NCBI GenBank assembly: GCA_965204565.1
Contig: CBDBEU010000005.1
Span: forward strand, 2,118,814 to 2,182,813
Reading direction: 5' to 3'
Source of the DNA: CBDBEU01 sp965204565
GTDB lineage: Bacteria > Pseudomonadota > Alphaproteobacteria > Rhizobiales > TMED25
DNA: 64,000 nt
Position 1 is the first letter of the stretch, and each line of letters begins with the position of its first letter. The position numbers and the translations under genes are program-made. The notes under the pieces were generated by a model, which was not told the origin of the DNA, did no database searches, and worked only from the letters and a program-made list of their open reading frames with translations. Below are positions 27,381 to 35,875 of this stretch, piece after piece.

Positions 27381-28400
27381 ATGACTTTTGACGCCAACAG
27401 ATGATGTAGCCTGGTTCATTGCCGAGGCCGATCTTGGAATGTCCCGCCTGACGTGTTGAACAAGGCGAAGATCGCCCTCACCGACTCTCTTGGCTGCGCC
27501 CTTGCCGGTGCGCAGTTTGAATCGAGCGATATCGTGCTCGATTATCTGCGCGATGTCGGAGGGGCGCCGCAGGCAACGATCATCGGCACCGATCTTAAGA
27601 CATCTCTTGCCGATGCCGCATTGGCCAACGGGATGTTGTCCTCGGGCTGCTCTATGACGACACCTCTCTTGCCATTCATGGCCATTCGACCGCGACGCTG
27701 ATGCCGGCGCGCAATAGTGTGGTTTCCGCCGAGTTGGCGCGGCGCGGCTTTCCCGCCGATGCCAATATGCTGGAAGCGCCAAGGGGATTTTTCGCGCCGT
27801 TCGGCCCGGGCACCCGCAAGATCGAGCCGAAAACGTCGGCGCTTGGCAAGAAATAGGCGCTTGAGCGCCTGGCGCTGAAGCTGTATCCGTGCGGCTTTCC
27901 GGCCGATGTTGAGGAGATCTGTTGCAGGACCCGCTATCTCATCCCCGAAACCGTGTTTCATGGAAACCCGCAAACCGGACTTGAGGGCAAGACCAGCATT
28001 TCCTATGCGGTCTCGCGCACACTGATCGACCGGCGCATGGGGCTTGCCCAGTTCACCGGTGAAAAGGTGCAAGACCCGGCGGTACCCAACTGATGAAAAA
28101 GTGCGGGTCGAGGTTTTGCCGGAATACAGCAAGGATGGCGGTGGCGCTGTGGTCAATGCCATTGCCGCACTGGCGGTTGTCGAGATCACGCTCAGCGATG
28201 GCCGAACCTTGAGCCGGCGGGTTGAGTATTACTGCGGCGATACCAACCGGCCACCCAGCGCAGATGATGTGGCGGGGAAATTCCGCGACTGCGCCGGCAT
28301 GGTTCTGACCTCGGGGCGCGCCGAAAAAGTCCTCGATCTGATGATCAACCTGGAGAGTTTGAAGGACACTAATGAGCTGGTCACGCTCCTGACCCCATAA
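27381..28400 (+). pseudogene. MmgE/PrpD family protein, deleted and frameshifted
   Basis: Relic of a 2-methylcitrate dehydratase-type protein. Readable pieces in order: TPTDDVAWFIAEADLG, VLNKAKIALTDSLGCALAGA, LLYDDTSLAIHGHSTATLMP (family HGHSTA motif), ALERLALKLYPCGFPADV, then SKDGGGAVVNAIAALAVVEI and the C-terminus FRDCAGMVLTSGRAEKVLD. Several frameshifts, a TAG near 27855 and an internal deletion shorten it to about 340 codons, against 458 in the intact paralogue at 55681-57057. It was probably co-transcribed with the HMGL-like gene downstream. Confidence 0.75.
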
Positions 28401-28447
28401 GCCAAGGAAAAACCTCGCAGGGGTGAGGGTGAGAGGGAATGCCAGTC

Positions 28448-29399
28448 ATGGAAATCGATCAGAGTGAAGTCGACAAGGAGATGGATTTCGATCCGGAGGG
28501 GCTCTGTACACGGCACGCCTCAATATCTCCGAGGTGACGAGGGCACGACAACTCCGCCGGCACGTGTGATCGTCAATGACGAAACGCTGCGCGAAGGCGA
28601 GGAAACGCCCGGTGTCTATGTCACTGATGCAGACAAGGTGAGGGTGGCGCGGGCGTTGCAGGAGACGGGTGTGCCGGAAATTGTGGTTGGCTTTACCGGC
28701 ACCGCTCAGGAGCATTTCGATCTTGTCCATATTCTGCGCGAGGAAGGGATCACCGCGCGTCTCACCTCTCGCGCCTTTGCCTTCGGACAGGGAGATTCAT
28801 GGAAGCGGGAAGTCGACCGGGTCAAGGAAAGCGGCGTTGATCTGATCGCCTTTGGCGGTTTTTTGTCGGAGTGCCGGATTGCCGCAACGCCATGGCTCAC
28901 CAAGGCCGGCTATGCCCAGTATGTGAGAGACTTCATTGGCTATGCCAAGGAAATCGGCATGACAACGGCATTCGGCTTTGGCGATCCGGCGCGCAACCAG
29001 ATGCCGTTTCTGGTCGACGCCATGGCGGCGTGCAAGGATGTCGGGCTCGACCGCTATTATGTGTTCGACGCGCCGGGTCGCGCGACGCTGGAGTCGATCG
29101 AATATCTGGTGCGCCTGGCGCGCGACCTCGCCGGCGCTGAAATCGCCGTCCATTGTCATGATGATTTGGGGCTTGCCATCGACAACACCATTCGCGGGGT
29201 TATGGCCGGTGCGGAAGTGGTGATGGCGCTCTATCAGGTCGATACCGGGATCGACACGTCCAAGATCGGACCGCTGTCGAAGTTGGTGGTGGACACGTTC
29301 GGCGTGCCGGTGCCGCCGGGCAAGGCGGTGCTGGGCGAATACATGTACACCCATGCCTCTGACAGCCACATCGCCCATCGTCTCAAGACCAGTGCCTAG
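28448..29399 (+). pseudogene. HMGL-like (isopropylmalate/homocitrate synthase type) enzyme, broken at both ends
   Basis: A DRE-TIM metallolyase-superfamily protein. The core is open from about 28570 to 29399 and reads VIVNDETLREGEETPGVYVT (RDG-like catalytic start), FGDPARNQMPFL, EIAVHCHDDLGLAIDNTI (metal-binding HxH) and TGIDTSKIGPLSK. The N-terminus from ATG 28448 (MEIDQSEVDKEMDFDPEG, then LYTARLNISEV in another frame) needs two shifts to join it. The C-terminus ends artificially at HIAHRLKTSA where IS481 begins, so the last part is lost. A shorter form could be translated from within, but would lack its end. It follows the PrpD relic, suggesting a lost acid-metabolism operon. Confidence 0.7.
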
Positions 29400-30415
29400 T
29401 TGTTCAGTCCCGTCATCTTGTAGATCGGATTGCCATTGAATGTATCTGGCTCTGAAGTCCGGATTTTGCAGATGTATTCGTAAGGCGTCCGGCCGTTGAG
29501 GGTCTTTAGCCTTCGGGCGAAATTGTAGGCTGCCATGAAGTCTGCCGGATGTGTGCGCAGCTGATCATGATTGTCGTCGTGATAGCGCTTGACGGTGGCG
29601 TCTTTGATCGTCCGGTTCATCCGCTCGACCTGGCCGTTGGTCCATGGATGGTTGGGCCTGGTCAGCCGGTGTTCAATCCCGTTGGCGTGGCAGATCATGT
29701 CAAAGCCATGGGCCGGGAATAGATCCTGTTTCGGTTCCGTGGCTGCGCGGCGAACCGGATGCCATTACCGGTCAGGATCGTGTGGATGTGATACGGGACG
29801 GCTTCGAGCAGATGTTCAAGGAACTCCCGGGCTGTCTTGCGGTTGGGCCTTGTCTACGAGCTGAGTGACCGCAAATTTGCCGGTCCGATCAATGGATACG
29901 AACAGCTACAGCCTGCCCTCGGCGGTCTGGACCTCGGCGATGTACATGTGGAAGACCCCGATTGGATAGCTCTTGAAACGCTGCCGCTTTGGTGTGTCCC
30001 CTTCGACGTCAGGCAAGCGCGATAGGCCATGCCGTTGCAGGCACCGATGCAGGGCCGACCGTGTCAGGCGCGGGATTGACGGCTGAAGGGCATGGAGGCA
30101 GTCATCCAGCGGAAGCAGGCTGTGTCGCCGGAAGGCAACGACCATCGCCTCCTCGGCTTCACTGAGAACGGCTGAGCGCGGTTCCTTCGGGCCTGTCTGC
30201 CGATCCTCAACCGTCTGCCGTTTCCGCCACCTGGCAATCGTCTTGGGGGTGACACCCGGTTCCCGGCTCAGTTCCGCGATCGAATCTTGCGATCGCTGTA
30301 TTGCTGCTCTGACAGCGTGCGTGGTCGTGGCGCTCGCGTGACGAACCTGTCCCATAATGCTTCCTTCCATTCCAACGAAAGCATCACACCATCAAACCGC
30401 GGGAGCAAACAGCTA
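29396..30415 (-). mobile_element. IS481-family element with degenerate transposase
   Basis: Transposase readable from about 30355 to 29396: MGQVRHASATTTHAVRAAIQ (helix-turn-helix), SIAELSREPGVTPKTIARWR, HRCLQRHGLSRLPD, an in-frame TAG near 29907, then LFVSIDRTGKFAVTQLVDKA, a shift, and the end RPNHPWTNGQVERMNRTIK with FNGNPIYKMTGLNN. It cuts the 3' end of the HMGL-like gene and the 5' end of the phage portal relic. Confidence 0.78.
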
Positions 30416-30430
30416 AGACCATCGCCTTCT

Positions 30431-31139
30431 CGGCCTCGCGCGCGCTTGCGGCTTCGACGCCGCGGGTGGCATGCGCGGAACAACCTGTGGGTCGCGGCGG
30501 CGGTGGACAGCCTGGTCGGCAACGTCGTCGGCGCCGGGATCAAGCCGCAATCCACTCATCCCGACCGGGCGGTGCGCGAACGGCTTCAGGCGCTCTGGCT
30601 GCGCTGGACAGATTACGCGGCCCCGGACGCGGGCTGGCTGACTTCTACGGGCTGCAGGCCATGGCCGTGCGCGCGATGGTCAAGAGCGGCGAGAGTTTCG
30701 CCCGGCTGCACGTCGCCAGCGGTCTTCCCCTCCACATTGAGCTTCTGGATCGCGAGCAGGTTCCCATGGACCTGCACCGTGAGATCGGTGGTGGGGCGCG
30801 GATCCGCGCGTGCATCGAGTTCGATGCCGCTGGTCGTAGGATCGCCTACCGGGTCTTGTCTTCCCGGCCGGGGGATATCTTCTCGGGTCTGTCCGCATGG
30901 CCTCGATCCGCGTTCCCGCCGCCGATTGTCTGCACCTGTTCAAGCCGCTTGCGGCAGGCCAGCTGCGCGGGATCACCTGGCTGGCGCCGGTGCGACCGCG
31001 ATTTCATGGCTGCATCCCTCACCTGACAATCGAGGAGCGCAAGCTGCTCGCCGAGGTCGCGGTCAAGGTGGTCAATGCCTATCCCCCGGTGCCCATCCCA
31101 AAGAATCGAACATCCGGAGCCATTTGTCTCAATCAATCA
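30431..31139 (+). pseudogene. Phage portal protein (lambda family) fragment
   Basis: Relic of a head-tail portal protein. Pieces across three frames: RGWHARNNLWVAAAVDSLVG and VGAGIKPQSTHPD, then ADFYGLQAMAVRAMVKSGES and LPLHIELLDREQVPMDLHRE, then ADCLHLFKPLAAGQLRGITW. The N-terminus is removed by IS481 and the sequence diverges after about 31000. No other phage genes (terminase, capsid, tail) remain in the window, so this is a prophage scar. The frame continues to 31139 with sequence I do not recognise. Confidence 0.65.
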
Positions 31140-31309
31140 TAACGTTGACAGCGCTTTCCCATAATGCTGATATCAAATCGAATGTTTACAATGATGTTGT
31201 TCAGCACTTAATCTATCTTGGCGGTTCACGTGACAAAGTGTTCATCAGGTAGATGGATGCCGCAAGATCAATAATGAATAAGCATGCCTCCAATAAGGAG
31301 CGGTTTTGG

Positions 31310-32242
31310 ATGTATAAGTTGAACGATATATTCAATAAAGCGGTAAACCCGGTTGTCGTCGAGAATGTTGATAAATATTCACGAGACTTCCAAAATGCTG
31401 ATCCATTTCCAAATTTGTCAATTGACAACTTTTTTCAACAACAGTTTCTACGACAATTAATAGCCGAATTTCCGGATATGGGGGAAGAGGCAAACCTAGC
31501 TGAAGGGGCAAAAAAGCCGGCTACAAAAGTCCGTAACAGAAAAATTTCCAACGTGTCGAAATTCCCTCCGGCGTATGTTCAACTGCATCAATTAATGAGC
31601 GATCCAAATTTTTTGGATATGATTTCAAGCGTGACTGGCGTCCCCGGCCTTGTACACGATCCTAAATATTTGGGGGGGGGGATCAAGATATCATATAATG
31701 GCGCGCGACTTCCACGCCATATTGACTTCAATTACCACCAGGCTGATAGAACTTTATTACGTTGCTTAAATATTTTATTTTATTTCAACGATAATTGGAA
31801 AGAAGAGTGGGGCGGAAATATTCAAGTGCATAGAGTTCCCTCGTCCGCTGGAGATAATTCTCTTTTTAAATCTTACGCTCCAATATCCGGGCGTATGTTC
31901 ATGTTTGAAACAAGTAAGATTTCTTATCACGCGTTCGATCCAATTTCCGCTCCCATGGATGTCGGTCGACGATCATTTGGGGTCTATTTTTATCGCAAAG
32001 TTAGTGAACTTGAAACGGATGCGCCAACCCAAAATACGACAATGTATATTGAAGAAGGATTGCCGGAAAATATTGTAGAGGGGCATACCTTAAATCGGGA
32101 AGATATCAATAAATTGAAAATTAGCATAAAACGTCGCGATGATCGAATCGAGGAGCTATATAGGCGGCTAAATAAACGAGAAACTGATATACAAATGCAT
32201 ATTAACCAAATTAAGAGATTACGACAAGAGAATAAAAAATGA
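31310..32242 (+). CDS. 2-oxoglutarate/Fe(II) oxygenase (prolyl-hydroxylase type) with coiled-coil tail
   Basis: A 310-residue protein of the P4H-like 2OG-Fe(II) oxygenase superfamily. The iron site is visible as RHIDFN (His137, Asp139) and a distal His207 in KISYHAFD, followed by RRSFGVYFY with the 2-oxoglutarate Arg. Residues about 255-310 are a charged heptad-rich coiled coil (LKISIKRRDDRIEELYRRLN). Such enzymes are often found near polysaccharide or protein-glycosylation genes; no such neighbour survives here. The ATG at 31310 has AAGGAG nine bases upstream. The gene is far more AT-rich than its surroundings, lies between a prophage scar and IS debris, and holds a run of ten G at 31672-31681, all signs of transfer and possible phase variation. 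Confidence 0.75.
   Translation: MYKLNDIFNKAVNPVVVENVDKYSRDFQNADPFPNLSIDNFFQQQFLRQLIAEFPDMGEEANLAEGAKKPATKVRNRKISNVSKFPPAYVQLHQLMSDPNFLDMISSVTGVPGLVHDPKYLGGGIKISYNGARLPRHIDFNYHQADRTLLRCLNILFYFNDNWKEEWGGNIQVHRVPSSAGDNSLFKSYAPISGRMFMFETSKISYHAFDPISAPMDVGRRSFGVYFYRKVSELETDAPTQNTTMYIEEGLPENIVEGHTLNREDINKLKISIKRRDDRIEELYRRLNKRETDIQMHINQIKRLRQENKK
31672..31681 (+). repeat. Homopolymeric tract of ten G inside the 2OG-oxygenase gene
   Basis: Ten consecutive G encode the three glycines of LGGGIK (residues 122-124) in an otherwise AT-rich gene. Any change of one or two bases shifts the frame upstream of the iron ligands, so the tract could switch the gene on and off. Confidence 0.85.
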
Positions 32243-32286
32243 TATTATAATACAAAGTTTATCGGTTTATTTTATATACGGATTGT

Positions 32287-32326
32287 GTGAAATGATTATT
32301 TCACTAATTTTGATTTTAAAAATCAA
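32287..32326. terminator. Two AT-rich hairpins after the 2OG-oxygenase gene
   Basis: GTGAAAT-GATT-ATTTCAC at 32287-32304 (7-bp stem) and TTGATTTT-A-AAAATCAA at 32310-32326 (8-bp palindrome). They lie 45-85 bases after the stop. No strong U-run follows, so termination is plausible, not certain. Confidence 0.4.
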
Positions 32327-32345
32327 TGTAAGCAAATTTACGTAT

Positions 32346-32665
32346 ATTAGGTTCTAACCTCAATCACTGTCTTCCTGATTTGATCTGAGGATGATTCGTT
32401 GCCTCCGATGAGGAGGTAACGAGATGTATGATTTCTTCTGGTTTTCCGATTCTCAGCGGGCTCGGATCGCGCCGCTTCTGCCGACCGATATGCGCGGCAG
32501 GAAGCGCCCAGAAACAGTTGATGATCGTCCTGTGCCGAGCGGGATCGTCCATGCGCTGCGCTGTGGGGCGATCGCCGGGCCGACTGCGGCGATATCCACG
32601 GGCCGAGCGCGGTATATGGGAAGGTGTCTTCAGCGCTCCGGCAGGCGCCGAGGATACGCCTGGAC
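32346..32665 (+). mobile_element. IS5-family (IS427-like) element, left half
   Basis: Begins with the upstream leader ending in GATGAGGAGGTAACGAGATG and encodes the transposase N-terminus MYDFFWFSDSQRARIAPLLP, then VDDRPVPSGIVHALRCG. It breaks off at GGCAGGCGCCGAGGATACGC, the same point where the right half at 22680 begins, and the next element's end (GGACACCCTGAAG) follows directly. Confidence 0.7.
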
Positions 32666-33403
32666 ACCCTGAAGAACGCTGTCTTCTGCCTGGAATCGGG
32701 TGAGGAGGAAGCATTTACGGCGGCGATGCGCGTCGTCCCTTTGCCTGGTTCGGGGTTTGGTTTCGCCGGGGCCGGGCTATGCCACGGCGCCTTTGCGCTC
32801 CCGGAACAGGAGCCGTTTCATGTTGAATGCGATCCTGGCCCTCGCCCGGTCGATGCCGATGGTGCGGACGAAGAGCCCCGTTCGTGCCTTCATCCCGGCG
32901 AAGGGATGTTCGATCGCGGATCGGACCTTCGATCGTGCGGCATTGGCCCTCTCGTGATGCACGGGCATCGACCTGCCGGGCGGGCGGCAGAAACGGACCT
33001 TCGAGGTCAGCCCGGCCCGGGCGATTTTCTTCTCGTTCTTCTGCGACCGATACGTCGTGTCCGCCCAGACAGTCGAGCCGGTGTTCGCCTGATCCGGAAG
33101 CCCGCCCGCTACGCGTCCGTCATGCCGGGCGGCGGCGGTGACGATCCATGTCCGGACGAAGCCGTGGCGCCGGTCGGCATCGATATGGGATTTGTAGTCG
33201 AACACCGGCGTGGCGATTGCGCCCATCGCCGCGCCGTCCGGGCGCGTCTTCCTGCGCCCTCGCTTGAGCGTCCAACGCGCGTCGCGATCCTTTTGCGCCG
33301 GTTTCCGGGGATTGGCCTGCCAATCAGGCGGGATGCTCCCGCCCTTGACGATCTCCTTCCCGGCATAGGTCATGCGCTGGCACCGGGCCGCCACCATGGT
33401 GGC
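32660..33403 (-). mobile_element. IS5-family element of the mscL type, truncated
   Basis: Matches the 3' part of the element inside mscL (46342-47571). Minus-strand frame 32777-33397 reads MTYAGKEIVKGGSIPPDWQA, DADRRHGFVRTWIV, SMPVHHERANAARSKVRSAI, EHPFAGMKARTGLFVRTIG and NMKRLLFRERKGAVA. The first third of the transposase is missing; the break at about 33403 abuts the DUF3883 fragment. Confidence 0.75.
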
Positions 33404-33405
33404 AC

Positions 33406-34311
33406 GTGACCCAAATTGCCTTCAAACCTCCCCTGATTGATCAGCTCGCAAAAGAGGCAGGCATAGACCCAGGCGCGCTAGATCTGTTGAGAAAATATGG
33501 CATCACAAGCGCCGCCGACCTGAAGTCTAGACTTAATATCCAGGATCTCGTGCCTGAGAATGACGATGATGAGAAAACAGAAGCAGAAACTGACGGCGCA
33601 GTAACCGAAGATCCTGGCGTCTACAAAGGCGCTGAGGATATTAATGGCGATGACATTCCCGACGGTACATACGATCCGGCTGGCGACGATGATGTCGGGC
33701 GAAGCGGCTCCGGTGCGACCGGAGGAGGGAGCGGGAACAGAGCAGGCTCATCTGGTAACGGTAGTGGCGGCAAACCGGGGGCTTCGAAAGCCGAAAGAAC
33801 CGGAATGGGCGGCAACGCAACGAACAAGACCCGGGACCATCAAGATGAGCGCTCTCCCGGATCCAATGGTAGCCGCCAGTTTATCTCGTATCTGGGCTCA
33901 CATCCCGATGATGAAGGTCCTGACCCAGATGGGCTCAACCGAGACAAACGCATGCATATAGAAGCCGAGGCGATTGAAAAGATTATAGGTTTGGAACCGA
34001 ACCTCCGACGAACAAAGAAGGGCAATGAAGGTTTTGACCTCTATGAGAAGGACGGAGCCGGGAATGTCGTGCGTTGGGTTGAAGTGAAATCAATGACCGG
34101 ATCATGGAAAGATCGTCCAGTCGGCATGTCCCGAGCGCAGTTTGATCTCGCATTGAAGAAGCGAGAGGCTTTTTGGCTCTATGTTGTTGAACACGCGTCT
34201 GAAATCGAAGCCGCACGTGTGGTGAGAATCCAAGATCCCGCTGGCCGTGCCCGCACGTTTACTTATGACAGCGGCTGGCTTTCGATCGCGGAGGCCGATC
34301 CCGGGGTTTAG
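33406..34311 (+). pseudogene. C-terminal fragment of a large DUF3883-domain protein
   Basis: A 301-codon open frame beginning at the IS5 break. A Gly/Ser/Asn-rich linker (residues about 75-150) leads to a DUF3883 domain: ISYLGSHPDDEGPDPDGLNR, EAEAIEKIIGLEPNLRRT, NEGFDLYEKD and VVRWVEVKSMTGSWKDRP, with the nuclease-like FDL...VEVKS core, then FWLYVVEHA and the end RARTFTYDSGWLSIAE. In known proteins this domain often closes very large proteins with a sacsin/Hsp90-like ATPase or helicase region linked to antiviral defence. Here the large N-terminal part is gone, so the fragment is probably inert, although the GTG at 33406 could start it. Confidence 0.7.
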
Positions 34312-34366
34312 AAGGACCACCAAACAATTGTAAAGCAAACGACTTGATCTGACATTTCTGCTCCAA

Positions 34367-34710
34367 TTGAGTGCGCCGAAGGAGTGTCGATCGACGACCA
34401 GCATCCAAGAGAAGATCATCAAACCGAAACCGGGATTGCTGGAACTGGCCAAGCAACTGGGCAGCGTCAGCCCGGCCCTGCAAGGTGATGGGTATTCGCG
34501 GGACAGCTTCTACCGGTTGAAGGAGCTGTATGAACAGGGCGGCGAGGAAGCGCTGATAGATCTCAGCGGGAAGAAGCCGGTCCTGAAGAACCGCGTTCCT
34601 GAGCATGTCGAGAAAGCGGCGGTCGATCCGGCGGTCGAAAACCCGGCGCCTGGCCGGAAACGGGCGTCCTGGGAATTGCAGCAGAAGGGGATGATGGTGT
34701 CTTCGTCCGG
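34367..34710 (+). mobile_element. IS481-type transposase fragment (N-terminal)
   Basis: Reads IQEKIIKPKPGLLELAKQLG, then GYSRDSFYRLKELYEQGGEE and ALIDLSGKKPVLKNRVPEHV, a typical IS481 N-terminus. The frame shifts near 34700 and the element turns into an IS3-type sequence, so this is a chimera of two dead elements. Confidence 0.7.
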
Positions 34711-34714
34711 CGCA

Positions 34715-35055
34715 CGCTCGACAGCCGGGAGGTGCTGCATGTCCCGGGCAAGCTGTTTGTCCGGCACGGTGCACCCGAGCACATTCGTTCAGACAATGGC
34801 GCTCAGACAATGGCCCTGAATTCGTTGCCACCGCGGTGCGTGATCGGCTTGCCGGCTCAACTCAAGACGCTCTACATCGAGCCGGGCAGCCCATGGGAGA
34901 ACGGCTATTGTGAGAGCTTTGATGGAAAGCCGAGGGATGAATGTCTGAACCGGGAAATCTTCACCACACTCACCCAGGCGCAGATCCTGATCGAGCTGTG
35001 GCGGCGCTTCTACAACACCGAGAGGCCACACTCGTCGCCGGGCCATCGCCCAAGG
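34715..35055 (+). mobile_element. IS3-type transposase fragment (C-terminal)
   Basis: Reads APEHIRSDNG (catalytic Asp), then TLYIEPGSPWENGYCESFDG (Glu), ECLNREIFTTLTQAQILIEL and RRFYNTERPHSSPGHRP. A 12-bp near-repeat of GACAATGGC CTCAGACAATGGC at 34793-34812 spoils the region after SDNG. No OrfA or ends found. Confidence 0.7.
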
Positions 35056-35068
35056 AAGAGTAAACCGA

Positions 35069-35380
35069 ATGAACCAAGACCCGCGTCTCACGCACCAGAC
35101 GCTGAAAGTGTTGCGTATGTTCATGAATGCTCCGACCAGGGCTTTTGCCGGGTCGGACATTGCAAAGGAAACGCGCCTCATGTCGGGCACGCTATATCCG
35201 ATCCTTGCGCGGCTTGAAAAAGCCGAATGGCTGACAAGCGAGTGGGAAGTGCTCGACCCATCGGAGATCGGGCGCCCCCGCAAGCGCTATTATCGCATCA
35301 CGGCGCTGGGACAAAATCGATCTAATCTGGCGTTCTCCGAACTCGGCTTCGGGAAAGGGGAACTGTCGTGGAGTACCTGA
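35069..35380 (+). CDS. PadR-family transcriptional regulator
   Basis: A winged-helix regulator of about 103 residues: TLKVLRMFMNAPTRAFAGSD, then KETRLMSGTLYPILARLEKA (recognition helix with the family's GTLYPxLxRLE) and GRPRKRYYRITALGQ (wing). The C-terminal dimerisation helix is short. It starts just after the IS3 fragment, where GGAAGAG precedes the ATG. The following membrane-protein gene overlaps its end by 13 bases, so the two form an operon and the regulator probably controls it. Ligand unknown. Confidence 0.8.
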   Translation: MNQDPRLTHQTLKVLRMFMNAPTRAFAGSDIAKETRLMSGTLYPILARLEKAEWLTSEWEVLDPSEIGRPRKRYYRITALGQNRSNLAFSELGFGKGELSWST

Positions 35381-35709
35381 TCGGATTCGGGTTCAGTCTG
35401 GTTGCGGAAGTGGTGATTGCCGAGTTTTACGGCTGGCTCCCGAAGATCAACAAGTGGCTTGTTCGAAGAGCGACCTCTCGTATGCCGCTTGAACAACGCG
35501 AGCGCCATACAGAGGAATGGCTTGCCCATTTGAATGAAATTCCTACCCGTTTCAGTGGGTTCATGTTGTCTTCGGGCCTGCACCTTGCGGTGACCCGAAT
35601 AGAGATTTCAAGAAAGAATGAAATTGTAAATTTCATTATTCGAAATAAAAATAGTTATGGAAAAAATGTTTGTAAATATAAATGTTGTAAAATCAATATT
35701 TCCTGTTAA
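35368..35709 (+). CDS. Small membrane protein paired with PadR regulator
   Basis: A 113-residue protein starting at GTG 35368 inside the end of the PadR gene. The N-terminus MEYLIGFGFSLVAEVVIAEF is one membrane helix; RMPLEQRERHTEEWLAHLNE is a conserved amphipathic stretch I associate with proteins coded next to PadR genes; a second hydrophobic stretch lies around FSGFMLSSGLHLAVT. The last 35 codons are AT-rich with Lys/Asn/Cys, unlike the rest, so the original C-terminus may have been replaced by foreign DNA. AT-rich bases 35710-35875 follow, without a gene. Confidence 0.6.
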   Translation: MEYLIGFGFSLVAEVVIAEFYGWLPKINKWLVRRATSRMPLEQRERHTEEWLAHLNEIPTRFSGFMLSSGLHLAVTRIEISRKNEIVNFIIRNKNSYGKNVCKYKCCKINISC

Positions 35710-35875
35710 TATAGATGATTAATAAATTATCATATATTACGAATATTATTGATATGGTCGATAGTAATCAGCTTCAAAAATACTTATTTATGTTTTTTGA
35801 CAAAATACACCCGAATATTGATGGATTATGTTATATTTTACTTGAAGCAGCGCGGGAGATGAAATGTCATCCCCC

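Noticed and set aside
30897..31142. Possible independent small phage gene
   Set aside because: Its first half is the portal protein in another frame (ADCLHLFKPLAAGQL); the rest is unrecognised, so it is included in the portal relic.
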